Of a stretch of 22,786 bases of DNA, positions 16,061 through 22,786 are shown piece after piece. The translations under genes and the position numbers were made by a program. Origin of the DNA: CAIWXH01 sp964555675 (lineage in GTDB: Bacteria > Chloroflexota > Chloroflexia > Chloroflexales > Chloroflexaceae). The stretch covers positions 1 through 22,786 of the forward strand of contig CAZKTU010000093.1 in NCBI GenBank assembly GCA_964555675.1, read 5' to 3'. Position 1 is the first letter of the stretch. Every line of letters begins with the position of its first letter. A model generated the notes under the pieces. The model was not told the origin of the DNA. It searched no databases and was given only the letters and a program-made list of their open reading frames with translations.

Positions 16061-18700
16061 ATGAGCACGCCAGCCCTCGGCCCCGCGCGAGACGGCGCGA
16101 CCCTGACCCTCACCAAGGCCCAGACCGAGCTGCTCGAAGCGAGCCTGCGCGACCTGGGGGGTGAGAGCGACGTCTTTGTGGCGCGCTTCTACGAGCACCT
16201 CTTCGCCCTGCGCCCCGAGCTGAGCGAGCTCTTTCAGGGCGCGGACCGGGCGGGGATGCGGGCGAAACTCTTCAGCACCCTGGCCCTCTTCGTGGACAAC
16301 CTCGAGGAGCCGGACCGGGTTGAGCCGGTGCTGCGGGCCCTGGCGAGCCGTCACGTCGGCTACGGGGTCGAGCCCGAGCACATCCCGCTCTTCCGCACGG
16401 CTATCCTGCGGACCCTGGACGAGACCTACGGCGAGACGATGACGCCCCAGCTGCGCGCCGCCTGGGAGGTGACCCTGAGCCGGCTGGTGCAGATCATCCA
16501 GCCCGAGCTGGCGGCGGCCCAAGCAGCGGCGGCCCGGCCCAGGGCGGGCGGTGCGGCCTCCGAGAGTCGGGCGGCGGCCGCGCCGGCCCCGCACCTGAAC
16601 CTGTGGGACAGCCTGAGCCTGGCCTCGAAGCTGCTGCTCATGCTGCTGGGCGTCAGCGCCATCTCGATCTTCGCGATCGGCCTGCTCGGCTACAGGTTCG
16701 GCTCGGAGGCCCTGACCAGCAACGTCTATGAGCGGTTGACGAGCCTGCGGGCGGCCCGCAGCGCCCAGATCGAGGGCTACTTCGAGGATCTGAACGCCAA
16801 CGTGGTGACCGTCAGCGGCAACCTGATGGTGGTCGACGCCCTGAACGAATTCAACCGGGCCTTCGAAGAGCTGAGCTCGCTGCGGCTGGCCCCCGAGCAA
16901 GACGCCGAGCTCGAGGCCTACTACCGGGACGTGTTCGTCCCGGCCCTGGCCCAGAATGTCGACGGCACGCCCCTGGTCGAGACCTTCATGCCGACCTCGC
17001 TGGCCGCCCGCTACCTGCAGTACAGCTACACCCTGGCGGCGCCCGACCGCGAGGGCCGCCTCGACCTGGCCGACAACGGCGACACCACCATCTACAATGT
17101 GGCCCACCGGCGCTACCAGCCGGTGCTGGCCGACCTGGTGCGGCGCTACGGCTACGGGGATCTGCTGCTGATCAACAATGGCGGCCAGATCGTCTACTCG
17201 GCGGTCAAGGGCGTCGACCTGGGCACCGACCTGCGGGCCGGCCCCTACGCGGCGAGCAGCCTCGGCCGCGCCTTCGAGGAGGCCCAGCGGGCCAGCGAGA
17301 CCGACGCCGTCTTCTACACCGACTTCGAGGCCTACAGGCCGGCCCTGGGCGCGCCGGTGGCCTTTGTGACCAGCCCGGTCTTCGAGGGGCCGCGCAAGAT
17401 CGGCGTGCTCGCCTTTGCCCTGCCCGTCGACCGCATCAACCAGATCATGACCAGCGACGGCAACTGGGAGGAACAGGGCCTGGGCGCGTCAGGCGAGACC
17501 TACCTGGTGGGCCGCGACTTCCTCATGCGCTCGCAGTCGCGCTTCTTCGTCGAGGATCCCGAGGCCTTCGCCACGGCGATGGCGGCGGCCGGCACCCCGA
17601 CGGCCCAGCTCGAGCGCACCATGCGCTTCGGCTCGACCATCCTCCAGCAGGAGGTACACACCGAGGGCAGCGAGGCGGCCGTGGAGGGGCAGACGGGCAC
17701 GAGCATCTACCCCGACTACAGGGGCATCGAGGTGCTCGGCTCGTACGCCCCCCTGAGGTTGCCCGGCCTGACCTGGGGCATCGTGGCCGAGATGGACACC
17801 GCCGAGGCCTTCGCGCCGGTGCGGATCTTCACCCGGCAGCTCGCCCTGTGGACGGCCGGGCTGCTGCTGCTGGTGACCCTGGCGGCCCTGGTGCTGTCGC
17901 GGCTCTTCACCGGGCCTCTGCGGCGGCTGACCCGGGGCGCGCAGCTCGTGGCGGCCGGCGACCTCGACGTCGAGATCCCGGTCGGCTCGGCCGACGAGCT
18001 CGGCGATCTGGGGCACTCCTTCAACGAGATGACCCGCAGCCTGCGCATCAAGGCCGAGCTGATCGAGCAGCAGCAGCGCGAGAACGAGTCGCTCATCCTG
18101 AGCATTATGCCGGGCGCGGTGGCCCGCCGCTTCAGGGAGGGCGAGCACGAGATCGCCGAGCAGTTCCAGAACGTCACGGTCATGTTCGCCGACGTGGTGG
18201 GCTTCGAGGACCACGCCCGCAGCCGCTCGGCCTCGGAGTCGGCCGCGCTGCTGAACCGGCTGGTGCTGGCCTTCGACGACGCGGCCGAGCGCAAAGGCAT
18301 CGAGAAGGTCAAGACGATCGGGGCGGGCTACCTGGCGGTGTGCGGGCTCTCGGTGCCGCGGGTGGATCACGACCGGCGCATGGTCGAGTTCGCCCTCGAG
18401 CTCGAGCGCATCCTCGAGCGTATGAACCGCGAGTTCGGCACGAGCTTCAGGCTGCGGGCGGGCATCGCGGCGGGCGCGGTGACGGCGGGCATCGTCGGTC
18501 AGCGCAAATTCGTCTACGACATGTGGGGCGACACGGTGAACCTGGCCAACCGCCTGCAGAGCGCCAGCGGTCAGAACGCCGTGGCCGTGACGCGCGGGGT
18601 CTACGAGAAGCTCGAGGGGCTTTACAGCTTCGTCCCGGGCGGCGAGGTCGAGACGCGCCAGCACGGCCTGCAGCCCTTCTGGGTCCTGGAGGGGCACTAG
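16061..18700 (+). CDS. Globin-sensor-HAMP class III adenylate/guanylate cyclase
   Basis: This 879-residue protein has four parts. Residues about 8-145 are a haem-globin domain with the proximal His98 in SRHVGYGVEPEH and the B10 Tyr44 in ARFYEHLF; the usual distal Gln position appears to be Met. After a linker, membrane helix 1 (about 191-211) leads to a large Cache-like extracytoplasmic region (about 212-590), then helix 2 (about 594-616), a HAMP domain and a coiled segment (IEQQQRENESLILSIMPGAV). Residues about 700-870 are the cyclase. The first metal Asp711 (MFADVVGFE), Lys749 and Asp820 (adenine-selecting type), and Asn827 and Arg831 (transition-state pair) are present. The second metal Asp is Ala755 (KTIGAGYLAVCGL). 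ATP-to-cAMP conversion is the family role, but activity is doubtful because of this change. ATG at 16061 lacks a clear ribosome binding site. The channel gene across gap 4 has a cyclic-nucleotide-binding domain. Confidence 0.9.
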   Translation: MSTPALGPARDGATLTLTKAQTELLEASLRDLGGESDVFVARFYEHLFALRPELSELFQGADRAGMRAKLFSTLALFVDNLEEPDRVEPVLRALASRHVGYGVEPEHIPLFRTAILRTLDETYGETMTPQLRAAWEVTLSRLVQIIQPELAAAQAAAARPRAGGAASESRAAAAPAPHLNLWDSLSLASKLLLMLLGVSAISIFAIGLLGYRFGSEALTSNVYERLTSLRAARSAQIEGYFEDLNANVVTVSGNLMVVDALNEFNRAFEELSSLRLAPEQDAELEAYYRDVFVPALAQNVDGTPLVETFMPTSLAARYLQYSYTLAAPDREGRLDLADNGDTTIYNVAHRRYQPVLADLVRRYGYGDLLLINNGGQIVYSAVKGVDLGTDLRAGPYAASSLGRAFEEAQRASETDAVFYTDFEAYRPALGAPVAFVTSPVFEGPRKIGVLAFALPVDRINQIMTSDGNWEEQGLGASGETYLVGRDFLMRSQSRFFVEDPEAFATAMAAAGTPTAQLERTMRFGSTILQQEVHTEGSEAAVEGQTGTSIYPDYRGIEVLGSYAPLRLPGLTWGIVAEMDTAEAFAPVRIFTRQLALWTAGLLLLVTLAALVLSRLFTGPLRRLTRGAQLVAAGDLDVEIPVGSADELGDLGHSFNEMTRSLRIKAELIEQQQRENESLILSIMPGAVARRFREGEHEIAEQFQNVTVMFADVVGFEDHARSRSASESAALLNRLVLAFDDAAERKGIEKVKTIGAGYLAVCGLSVPRVDHDRRMVEFALELERILERMNREFGTSFRLRAGIAAGAVTAGIVGQRKFVYDMWGDTVNLANRLQSASGQNAVAVTRGVYEKLEGLYSFVPGGEVETRQHGLQPFWVLEGH

Positions 18701-18704
18701 TGGC

Positions 18705-18737
18705 GTCCGAGCTCTTCTGCGGGGTGGGGCGCACACA
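18705..18737 (-). repeat. Dispersed repeat arm, copy 2 (left of gap 4)
   Basis: Bases 18716-18737 are the exact reverse complement of window bases 1-22. Bases 18705-18718 (GTCCGAGCTCTTCT) pair with 18850-18863 at 12 of 14 positions. It begins 5 bases after the cyclase stop and faces copy 3 across the gap. Confidence 0.65.
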
Positions 18738-18749
18738 GGGGTGGTTGGG

Positions 18750-18849
18750 NNNNNNNNNNNNNNNNNNNNNNNNNNNNNNNNNNNNNNNNNNNNNNNNNNN
18801 NNNNNNNNNNNNNNNNNNNNNNNNNNNNNNNNNNNNNNNNNNNNNNNNN
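18750..18849. other. Assembly gap 4 (100 N)
   Basis: One hundred Ns separate the cyclase from the channel. Opposed arms of one repeat flank the gap, so a hairpin or inverted-repeat structure probably caused the break. It may also hide the promoter of the channel gene, or a small gene. Confidence 0.95.
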
Positions 18850-18873
18850 AGAGTAGCTCGGACGGAGTACTAG
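18850..18873 (+). repeat. Dispersed repeat arm, copy 3 (right of gap 4)
   Basis: AGAGTAGCTCGGAC resembles bases 20-33 of the window and is the opposed partner of 18705-18718. It continues with GGAGTACTAG, where AGTA and TACT can pair. The GGAG at 18864-18867 lies seven bases before the GTG of the channel gene, so the repeat seems to supply that gene's ribosome binding site. Confidence 0.6.
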
Positions 18874-18874
18874 G

Positions 18875-20308
18875 GTGGACAATCTTCTCAGCGAGAGCTG
18901 GCTGCCGTGGGCCGTGGCGGTGGCGGTGGGCCTGCCGCTCGCGGTGATCATGCTGGGCGAGGTGATCGAGCGCCTCGAGCGGCTGGGCAGCCCCATGGCG
19001 GCGCCGCTGCGCCTGACCCGCAACCTGCTGCTGCCCCTGGTGGCCCTGATCGTGTTGCTCGAGCAGGTCGGCGGCCTCGACGCCGAGGGCCTGCCGTCGC
19101 GGCTGCTCGAGACCGGCCTCTGGCTGCTGACGATCGTGGTGGCCCTGGGGCTGGTCAACGCCCTGGTGTTCAGCGGGGCGAACGACACCAGCTGGCGGGC
19201 GCGCCTGCCGCGGATCTTCCTCGATCTGGGGCGGCTGGTCCTGATCCTGATCGGCGCGCTGATTCTGCTCTCGACCGTCTGGGGCGCCGACGTGAGCGGC
19301 CTGGTGACCGCCCTCGGGATCAGCTCGATCGTGATCGGCCTTGCGCTGCAGAATAGCGTGGGCAACATCATCGCGGGGCTGCTGCTGCTCTTCGAGCGGC
19401 CCTTCGCCCTGGGCGACTGGCTGAAGGTGGGCGACAGCATCGGCAAGGTGGTCGAGATCAACTGGCGCGCGACCCACCTGGACATCGGCAACGCCATGCT
19501 GGTGGTGCCCAACGGCACCCTCTCGACGGTCGAGTTCGTGAACTTCGACCGGCCCGACCGGCTGCACCTGGTCGAGGTGGCCCTGCGCTTCAGCCTGAAC
19601 GACCCGCCGACGGTGGTCAAGCGCACCCTGCTCGAGGTGGCCCGCGGGCTGACCCTGCGCGCCCCGGACAGCGAGCCCGAGGTGCTGGTGAATGTCGAGG
19701 GCGCGCTGCTGACCTACACGACGGCCTTTACGGCCGACAGTTATACGCAGTCGCTGCTGGCCAGGGACGAGTTCATCACCAGGGTCTGGTACGCCTCGCG
19801 GCGGGCGGGCCTGGCGTTACATGGGCGGGCGCTCCCGCCGGCCACGCTCGACCCGGCCGAGGCCCTGGCGCGCACGCCCCCCTTCGTGCGTCTCAGCCCC
19901 GAGGGTCTGGCCCAGTTCGCGGCGCGGGCCCGCACGCTGCCCTACGCCGCCGGCGAGGTGCTGCTGAGCCAGGGCGAGCGCTCGCCCGGCCTCTTCGTGA
20001 TGGTGAGCGGGGCGGCCGAGCTGGCGACTCTCGACGGGCAGCGTGGGCGGCTGGTGATCGAGCGGCTGGACCCGGGCGAGTTCTTCGGCGAAGAGCTGCT
20101 GACGCGCGAGCCGCTGATCGGCACGGTGACGGCCCTGGTCGACTGCGAGGCCCTGCTGATCGAGGCCGAGGCCGCCCTCGAGTTGCTGGACGCACAGCCC
20201 CAGCTCACCCGCGAGATCGGGCAGGTCAGCGACCTGAGGCGGCAGCTGCTGCAGGCCCAGCGGGGGGCGGCGAGGCCGCGGCGGGCCGCGCCCATCGGGC
20301 AAGCCTGA
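18875..20308 (+). CDS. MscS-family channel with C-terminal cyclic-nucleotide-binding domain
   Basis: This 477-residue membrane protein has hydrophobic helices near 10-28, 48-64, 80-100 and 115-135, followed by the MscS pore and beta-domain signature (GLVTALGISSIVIGLALQNS from about 144, FERPFALGDWLKVGD, NWRATHLDIGNAMLVVPNG). Residues about 335-450 are a cNMP-binding (CRP-like) domain, with AAGEVLLSQGERSPGLFVMVSG and the phosphate-binding cassette FFGEELLTREPLIGTVTA. The cassette Glu406 is present, but the position of the canonical phosphate-binding Arg is Leu414. Relatives (bCNG channels) are ion channels of the inner membrane that join an MscS core to a cNMP sensor; many are weakly mechanosensitive or not at all. 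The GTG start follows GGAG at seven bases, but the gap just upstream could hide a longer start. It is the likely effector of the neighbouring cyclase. Confidence 0.9.
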   Translation: MDNLLSESWLPWAVAVAVGLPLAVIMLGEVIERLERLGSPMAAPLRLTRNLLLPLVALIVLLEQVGGLDAEGLPSRLLETGLWLLTIVVALGLVNALVFSGANDTSWRARLPRIFLDLGRLVLILIGALILLSTVWGADVSGLVTALGISSIVIGLALQNSVGNIIAGLLLLFERPFALGDWLKVGDSIGKVVEINWRATHLDIGNAMLVVPNGTLSTVEFVNFDRPDRLHLVEVALRFSLNDPPTVVKRTLLEVARGLTLRAPDSEPEVLVNVEGALLTYTTAFTADSYTQSLLARDEFITRVWYASRRAGLALHGRALPPATLDPAEALARTPPFVRLSPEGLAQFAARARTLPYAAGEVLLSQGERSPGLFVMVSGAAELATLDGQRGRLVIERLDPGEFFGEELLTREPLIGTVTALVDCEALLIEAEAALELLDAQPQLTREIGQVSDLRRQLLQAQRGAARPRRAAPIGQA

Positions 20309-20394
20309 GACTGGCCGCAGCGGGGGCCTCGTGGCCTGGCACGCGGGTTGATAACTTCCCTGCGGGCGAAGCGCAGCAAGGGGAGGAGCGAGGC

Positions 20395-21354
20395 GTGCCG
20401 AAAGTAGGCTATCACGCGTCACACGAGCAGTTCGCGCCGGGCGAGCTGCTGGGCTATGTGCGGGCGGCGGAGGCGGCGGGGTTCGGCGCGGCCATGTGCT
20501 CGGACCATCTGTACCCGTGGAGCGAAGCCCAGGGGCATGCCGGGTTCGCCTGGACCTGGCTGGGGTCGGCGCTGGAGGCGACGGGGCTGCCGATGGGCGT
20601 CTTCAACGCGCCGGGCTACCGCTACCACCCCGCGATCATCGCCCAGGCCTGTGCGACCCTGGCGAGCATGTACCCCGGGCGCTTCTGGATCGCCGTGGGC
20701 AGCGGCGAGGCGGTGAACGAGCATGTGACGGGGGCGGCCTGGCCCGAGAAGGCGGCCCGCAACGCGCGGCTGCGCGAGTGCGTCGAGATCATGCGCGCCC
20801 TGTGGGCGGGCGAGACAGTGACCCACCGGGGGCACGTCACGGTACTCGACGCGAAGTTGTATACGCGCCCGGCCGAGCCCCCAACGATCATCGCGGGGGC
20901 CCTGACGCCCGAGACGGCGGCATGGGCCGGGGGCTGGGCCGACGGGCTGGTGACGGTGAGCCGGCCGGCCGCCGAGCTACGGCGGATCGTCGAGGCCTTT
21001 CGCGAGGGCGGAGGTGAGGGGAAGCCCCTCTACCTGCAGGTCAAGCTGGCCTACGCGGCGAGCGAGGACGAGGCGCGGCGCGAGGCCTACGAGCAATGGC
21101 GCACCAACATCTTCTCCAGCGCTGTGCTGAGCACATTGCGCAGCGTCGCCGAGTTCGAGGCGGCGGCGAAGTTCGTGCGGCCCGAGGACATGGATCGGCA
21201 CGTGCGCATCTCGGCGGACCTGGGGCGGCAGCGGGCCTGGCTCGAGGAGGACCTGGCGCTGGGGTTCGAGCAGCTCTATCTGCATAACGTCGGGCGTGGT
21301 CAGGAAGCCTTTATCGAGGCCTTCGGGGCGCGGGTGCTGCCGGGCCTGGGGTAA
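20395..21354 (+). CDS. LLM-class flavin oxidoreductase, 'probable non-F420 flavinoid' subfamily
   Basis: This 319-residue LLM-fold protein closely resembles the TIGR03885-type group described as probable non-F420 flavinoid oxidoreductases. Matching segments are PKVGYHASHEQFAPGELL (2-19), AAMCSDHLYPWSEAQGHAGF (about 33-52), VFNAPGYRYHPAIIAQACATL, YPGRFWIAVGSGEAVNEHVTG and ALTPETAAWAGGWADGLVTV. Substrate and exact flavin are unknown, and the group is not experimentally defined. The GTG start at 20395 is preceded by GGAGGA at seven bases. The 86-base spacer after the channel gene holds a small CTGCG/CGCAG hairpin (20360-20376) just before the ribosome binding site. It is only about 25-30% alike by eye to the LLM protein at 4460-5365, so the two are not recent duplicates. 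A strong terminator follows at 21386. Confidence 0.85.
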   Translation: MPKVGYHASHEQFAPGELLGYVRAAEAAGFGAAMCSDHLYPWSEAQGHAGFAWTWLGSALEATGLPMGVFNAPGYRYHPAIIAQACATLASMYPGRFWIAVGSGEAVNEHVTGAAWPEKAARNARLRECVEIMRALWAGETVTHRGHVTVLDAKLYTRPAEPPTIIAGALTPETAAWAGGWADGLVTVSRPAAELRRIVEAFREGGGEGKPLYLQVKLAYAASEDEARREAYEQWRTNIFSSAVLSTLRSVAEFEAAAKFVRPEDMDRHVRISADLGRQRAWLEEDLALGFEQLYLHNVGRGQEAFIEAFGARVLPGLG

Positions 21355-21385
21355 GGGCGTGCGGGTGAGGGACGGCAAAGTGCAA

Positions 21386-21408
21386 GAGGCGCCCCTCCGG
21401 GGCGTCTT
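21386..21408 (+). terminator. Rho-independent terminator after the second LLM gene
   Basis: A 10-bp stem with two G-T pairs (core CGCCCC-TCC-GGGGCG) has a 3-base loop and is followed by ACTGTTT. It begins 31 bases after the stop codon. It closes the transcription unit before the peroxidase gene. Confidence 0.65.
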
Positions 21409-21671
21409 ACTGTTTGCGCGTGCCCGGATACATCACGCATGACCTTCGGCACTCTGCTTGAGCATCCACCCCGGCACCCCCCGGCAATCCGCCCGGCACC
21501 CTGAGGTGCAGGCACATGGCGCGGCCGCAGTCGCGCCAGACCATCCTACCCCCTGGTCCCAAGGCGAATCAGGTTCGGCGCCCGACGCGCGGCCCACATA
21601 GGGCTGGCCGCCCTTTGCTGTCCAGTTTTGCGGGAGGCGTGGAGGGGTTGGCCGCGGGTAGCGGCGAAGAC
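21409..21671. other. Intergenic region upstream of the peroxidase, no gene seen
   Basis: The whole stretch between genes (21355-21733) is 379 bases. Beyond the terminator it holds repeated CCGGCACCC/CCGGCAATCC-like words at about 21469-21502. A fragment at about 21562-21582 (AGGCGAAT-CAGGTTCGGC) resembles the hairpin at 3018-3037. No credible coding frame or clear promoter was found. Confidence 0.5.
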
Positions 21672-21686
21672 CGTAACGCGGTTACG
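21672..21686. promoter_or_regulatory. Inverted repeat CGTAAC-GCG-GTTACG upstream of the peroxidase
   Basis: Perfect 6-bp arms flank a 3-base spacer, 47 bases before the peroxidase ATG. It is followed by TATCAC at 21692-21697, a poor -10 candidate. The position fits an operator overlapping the promoter. No regulator gene lies beside it. Confidence 0.4.
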
Positions 21687-21733
21687 AAGGGTATCACACG
21701 GCGACGTCGAGATCACATCGAGGAGGCAAGACC

Positions 21734-22786
21734 ATGTCGCGTAAGCACGGTCAGACGACCTACTTCATCGTGGACGAGGGCTTCGTGGGCGAAGAGGCGG
21801 CCCAGCAGGACGGGATCCTGGGCGCGGCTCTCGAGGCGAACCCCGACGGCACGGCGCGCGAGGCGGAGCGGGCATTTCGCTTCACCCGCATGTTCCCGCG
21901 GCTCAAGCAGTTCCGGCCCGAGATCGAGGCCCTGATGCAGCTGGGGCGGGCGATGGACGACACGCCCAACTTCAAGGACCACGCGACCCTGCCGGCGGGC
22001 TTCACCTACTTCGGGCAATTCCTCGACCACGACATCACCTTCGACCAGACGGCGACCCTGCCGGACAGCGCCCTCACCCCCGAGGAGATCCGCCAGGGGC
22101 GCTCGCCCTCGCTCGACCTGGACAGCGTCTACGGGCGGGGCCCGGGTCGGGAGACCAGGCGCCTGTACGATGCCGACAAAGTCCACCTGCGCATCGGCAA
22201 GACCGTGGGGCTGGGGCGGCCGGGGCTGACGCCCGAGTCGATCGTACTGCCGAACGACCTACCGCGGGGCGACGTAGCGGGCAAGCCTCTGGAGGCGGTG
22301 ATCGGCGACCCGCGCAACGACGAAAATCTGGCGGTGGCCCAGCTGCACCTGGCCTTCCTGAAGTTCCACAACGTGGTGGCGGCCCAGCTGGCGCAGAGCG
22401 GCCTGAGCGGGGCGGCCCTATTCGCGCGGGCGCGGCAGCTGGTGACGTTGCACTACCAGTGGATCGTGCTGCACGACTTTCTGCCGCGGGTGATCGAGAG
22501 CAGCGTGCTGAGCCAGGTGATCGCGCGGGGGCGCAGCCTGTTCAAGCTGAAGGCGGGCGAGGAGCCGGCCATGCCGGTGGAGTTCTCGGTGGCGGCCTAC
22601 CGCTTCGGGCACAGCATGATCCGCGACGAGTACAGCTGGAACCGCAACTTCCCGGCGGCGACACTGCTGCAGCTCTTCCAGTTCTCGGGCGGGAACAGCG
22701 GGCCGCAGGACATCATGGCGCGGCTGGGCGGGCTGCCCTCGAACTGGCCGATCGACTGGCGGCGCTTCTTCGACTTCAGCGGGCTG
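21734..22786 (+). CDS. Animal-type haem peroxidase (peroxicin-like), 3' end outside the window
   Basis: The first 351 residues of a haem peroxidase of the peroxidase-cyclooxygenase superfamily are present; the frame is open at the window end. The distal site is FGQFLDHDITFD, with Gln95, Asp98, His99 and Asp100. The catalytic Arg194 and Glu197 lie in GDPRNDENLAVAQLHLAFLK. The proximal His293 is in YRFGHSMIRDEYSWN. Asp98 and Glu197 correspond to the residues that form ester bonds to haem in myeloperoxidase and lactoperoxidase, so covalent haem is possible. Family members oxidise halides or organic donors with hydrogen peroxide. No signal peptide is seen at the N-terminus (MSRKHGQTTYF). ATG at 21734 follows AGGAGG at seven bases. 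A terminator precedes it, so it is transcribed separately. Confidence 0.9.
   Translation, partial: MSRKHGQTTYFIVDEGFVGEEAAQQDGILGAALEANPDGTAREAERAFRFTRMFPRLKQFRPEIEALMQLGRAMDDTPNFKDHATLPAGFTYFGQFLDHDITFDQTATLPDSALTPEEIRQGRSPSLDLDSVYGRGPGRETRRLYDADKVHLRIGKTVGLGRPGLTPESIVLPNDLPRGDVAGKPLEAVIGDPRNDENLAVAQLHLAFLKFHNVVAAQLAQSGLSGAALFARARQLVTLHYQWIVLHDFLPRVIESSVLSQVIARGRSLFKLKAGEEPAMPVEFSVAAYRFGHSMIRDEYSWNRNFPAATLLQLFQFSGGNSGPQDIMARLGGLPSNWPIDWRRFFDFSGL

Noticed and set aside
16061..20308. Cyclase plus channel as a Pycsar- or CBASS-like antiphage system
   Set aside because: The cyclase is a large sensor-coupled class III protein rather than a small Pycsar cyclase, the effector is a standard MscS-CNB protein, and no defence genes surround them.
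20309..20394. Riboswitch before the second LLM gene
   Set aside because: Only a 5-bp hairpin is visible, and no known aptamer signature can be recognised in 86 bases.
21516..21935. Open frame overlapping the peroxidase start
   Set aside because: It runs out of frame into the peroxidase coding sequence and is Arg/Ser/Pro-rich with no motif. The peroxidase frame has a strong ribosome binding site and conserved residues.

Overview
The window is strongly GC-rich bacterial DNA, on a scaffold broken by four runs of exactly 100 N (3150-3249, 9988-10087, 13307-13406, 18750-18849). A run of that fixed size is a placeholder, so the true gap lengths are unknown. The gene mix fits a Chloroflexota-like organism: a four-helix-bundle S23/IVP gene with GGATGAA heptads, a MalT-type LuxR regulator, LLM flavin oxidoreductases, a multidomain cyclase and a peroxicin-type haem peroxidase. 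This assignment is inference, because no rRNA or marker gene is present.

Layout. (1) 1-3149: one arm of a dispersed repeat, then a small four-helix-bundle gene between heptad inverted repeats, whose right end forms the apparent N-terminus of a GlcD-GlcE fusion (glycolate oxidase type). Hairpins and a 24-bp tandem repeat run into gap 1. (2) 3272-4459: a minus-strand DUF2231-Rieske membrane protein and a divergent promoter region. (3) 4460-9987: an LLM oxidoreductase followed by hutU-hutI-hutH, which take histidine through urocanate and imidazolonepropionate to formiminoglutamate. hutH runs into gap 2. (4) 10088-15908, all minus strand: a cytochrome P450, a MalT-type LuxR regulator interrupted by gap 3, and a B12-binding radical SAM enzyme. 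(5) 15909-16060: an AT-richer divergent promoter region. (6) 16061-20308: a globin-sensor-HAMP class III cyclase, then, across gap 4, an MscS-type channel with a C-terminal cyclic-nucleotide-binding domain. (7) 20395-22786: a second LLM enzyme resembling the 'non-F420 flavinoid' subfamily, a terminator, and the first 351 codons of a haem peroxidase that runs off the window.

The most interesting unit is the cyclase-channel pair. A cytoplasmic globin and an extracytoplasmic sensor sit on one cyclase, and the next gene encodes a channel with a cyclic-nucleotide receptor domain. This suggests a gas- or redox- and ligand-sensing cyclic-nucleotide circuit ending in a membrane channel. Each partner lacks one canonical residue: the second metal-binding Asp of the cyclase is Ala755, and the phosphate-binding Arg of the receptor domain is Leu414. 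The pair may be degenerate, or it may have changed chemistry. The second notable item is the inverted-repeat-bounded four-helix-bundle cassette that appears to have replaced the native start of glcD. The third is a dispersed repeat found at the window start and, as opposed arms, on both sides of gap 4.
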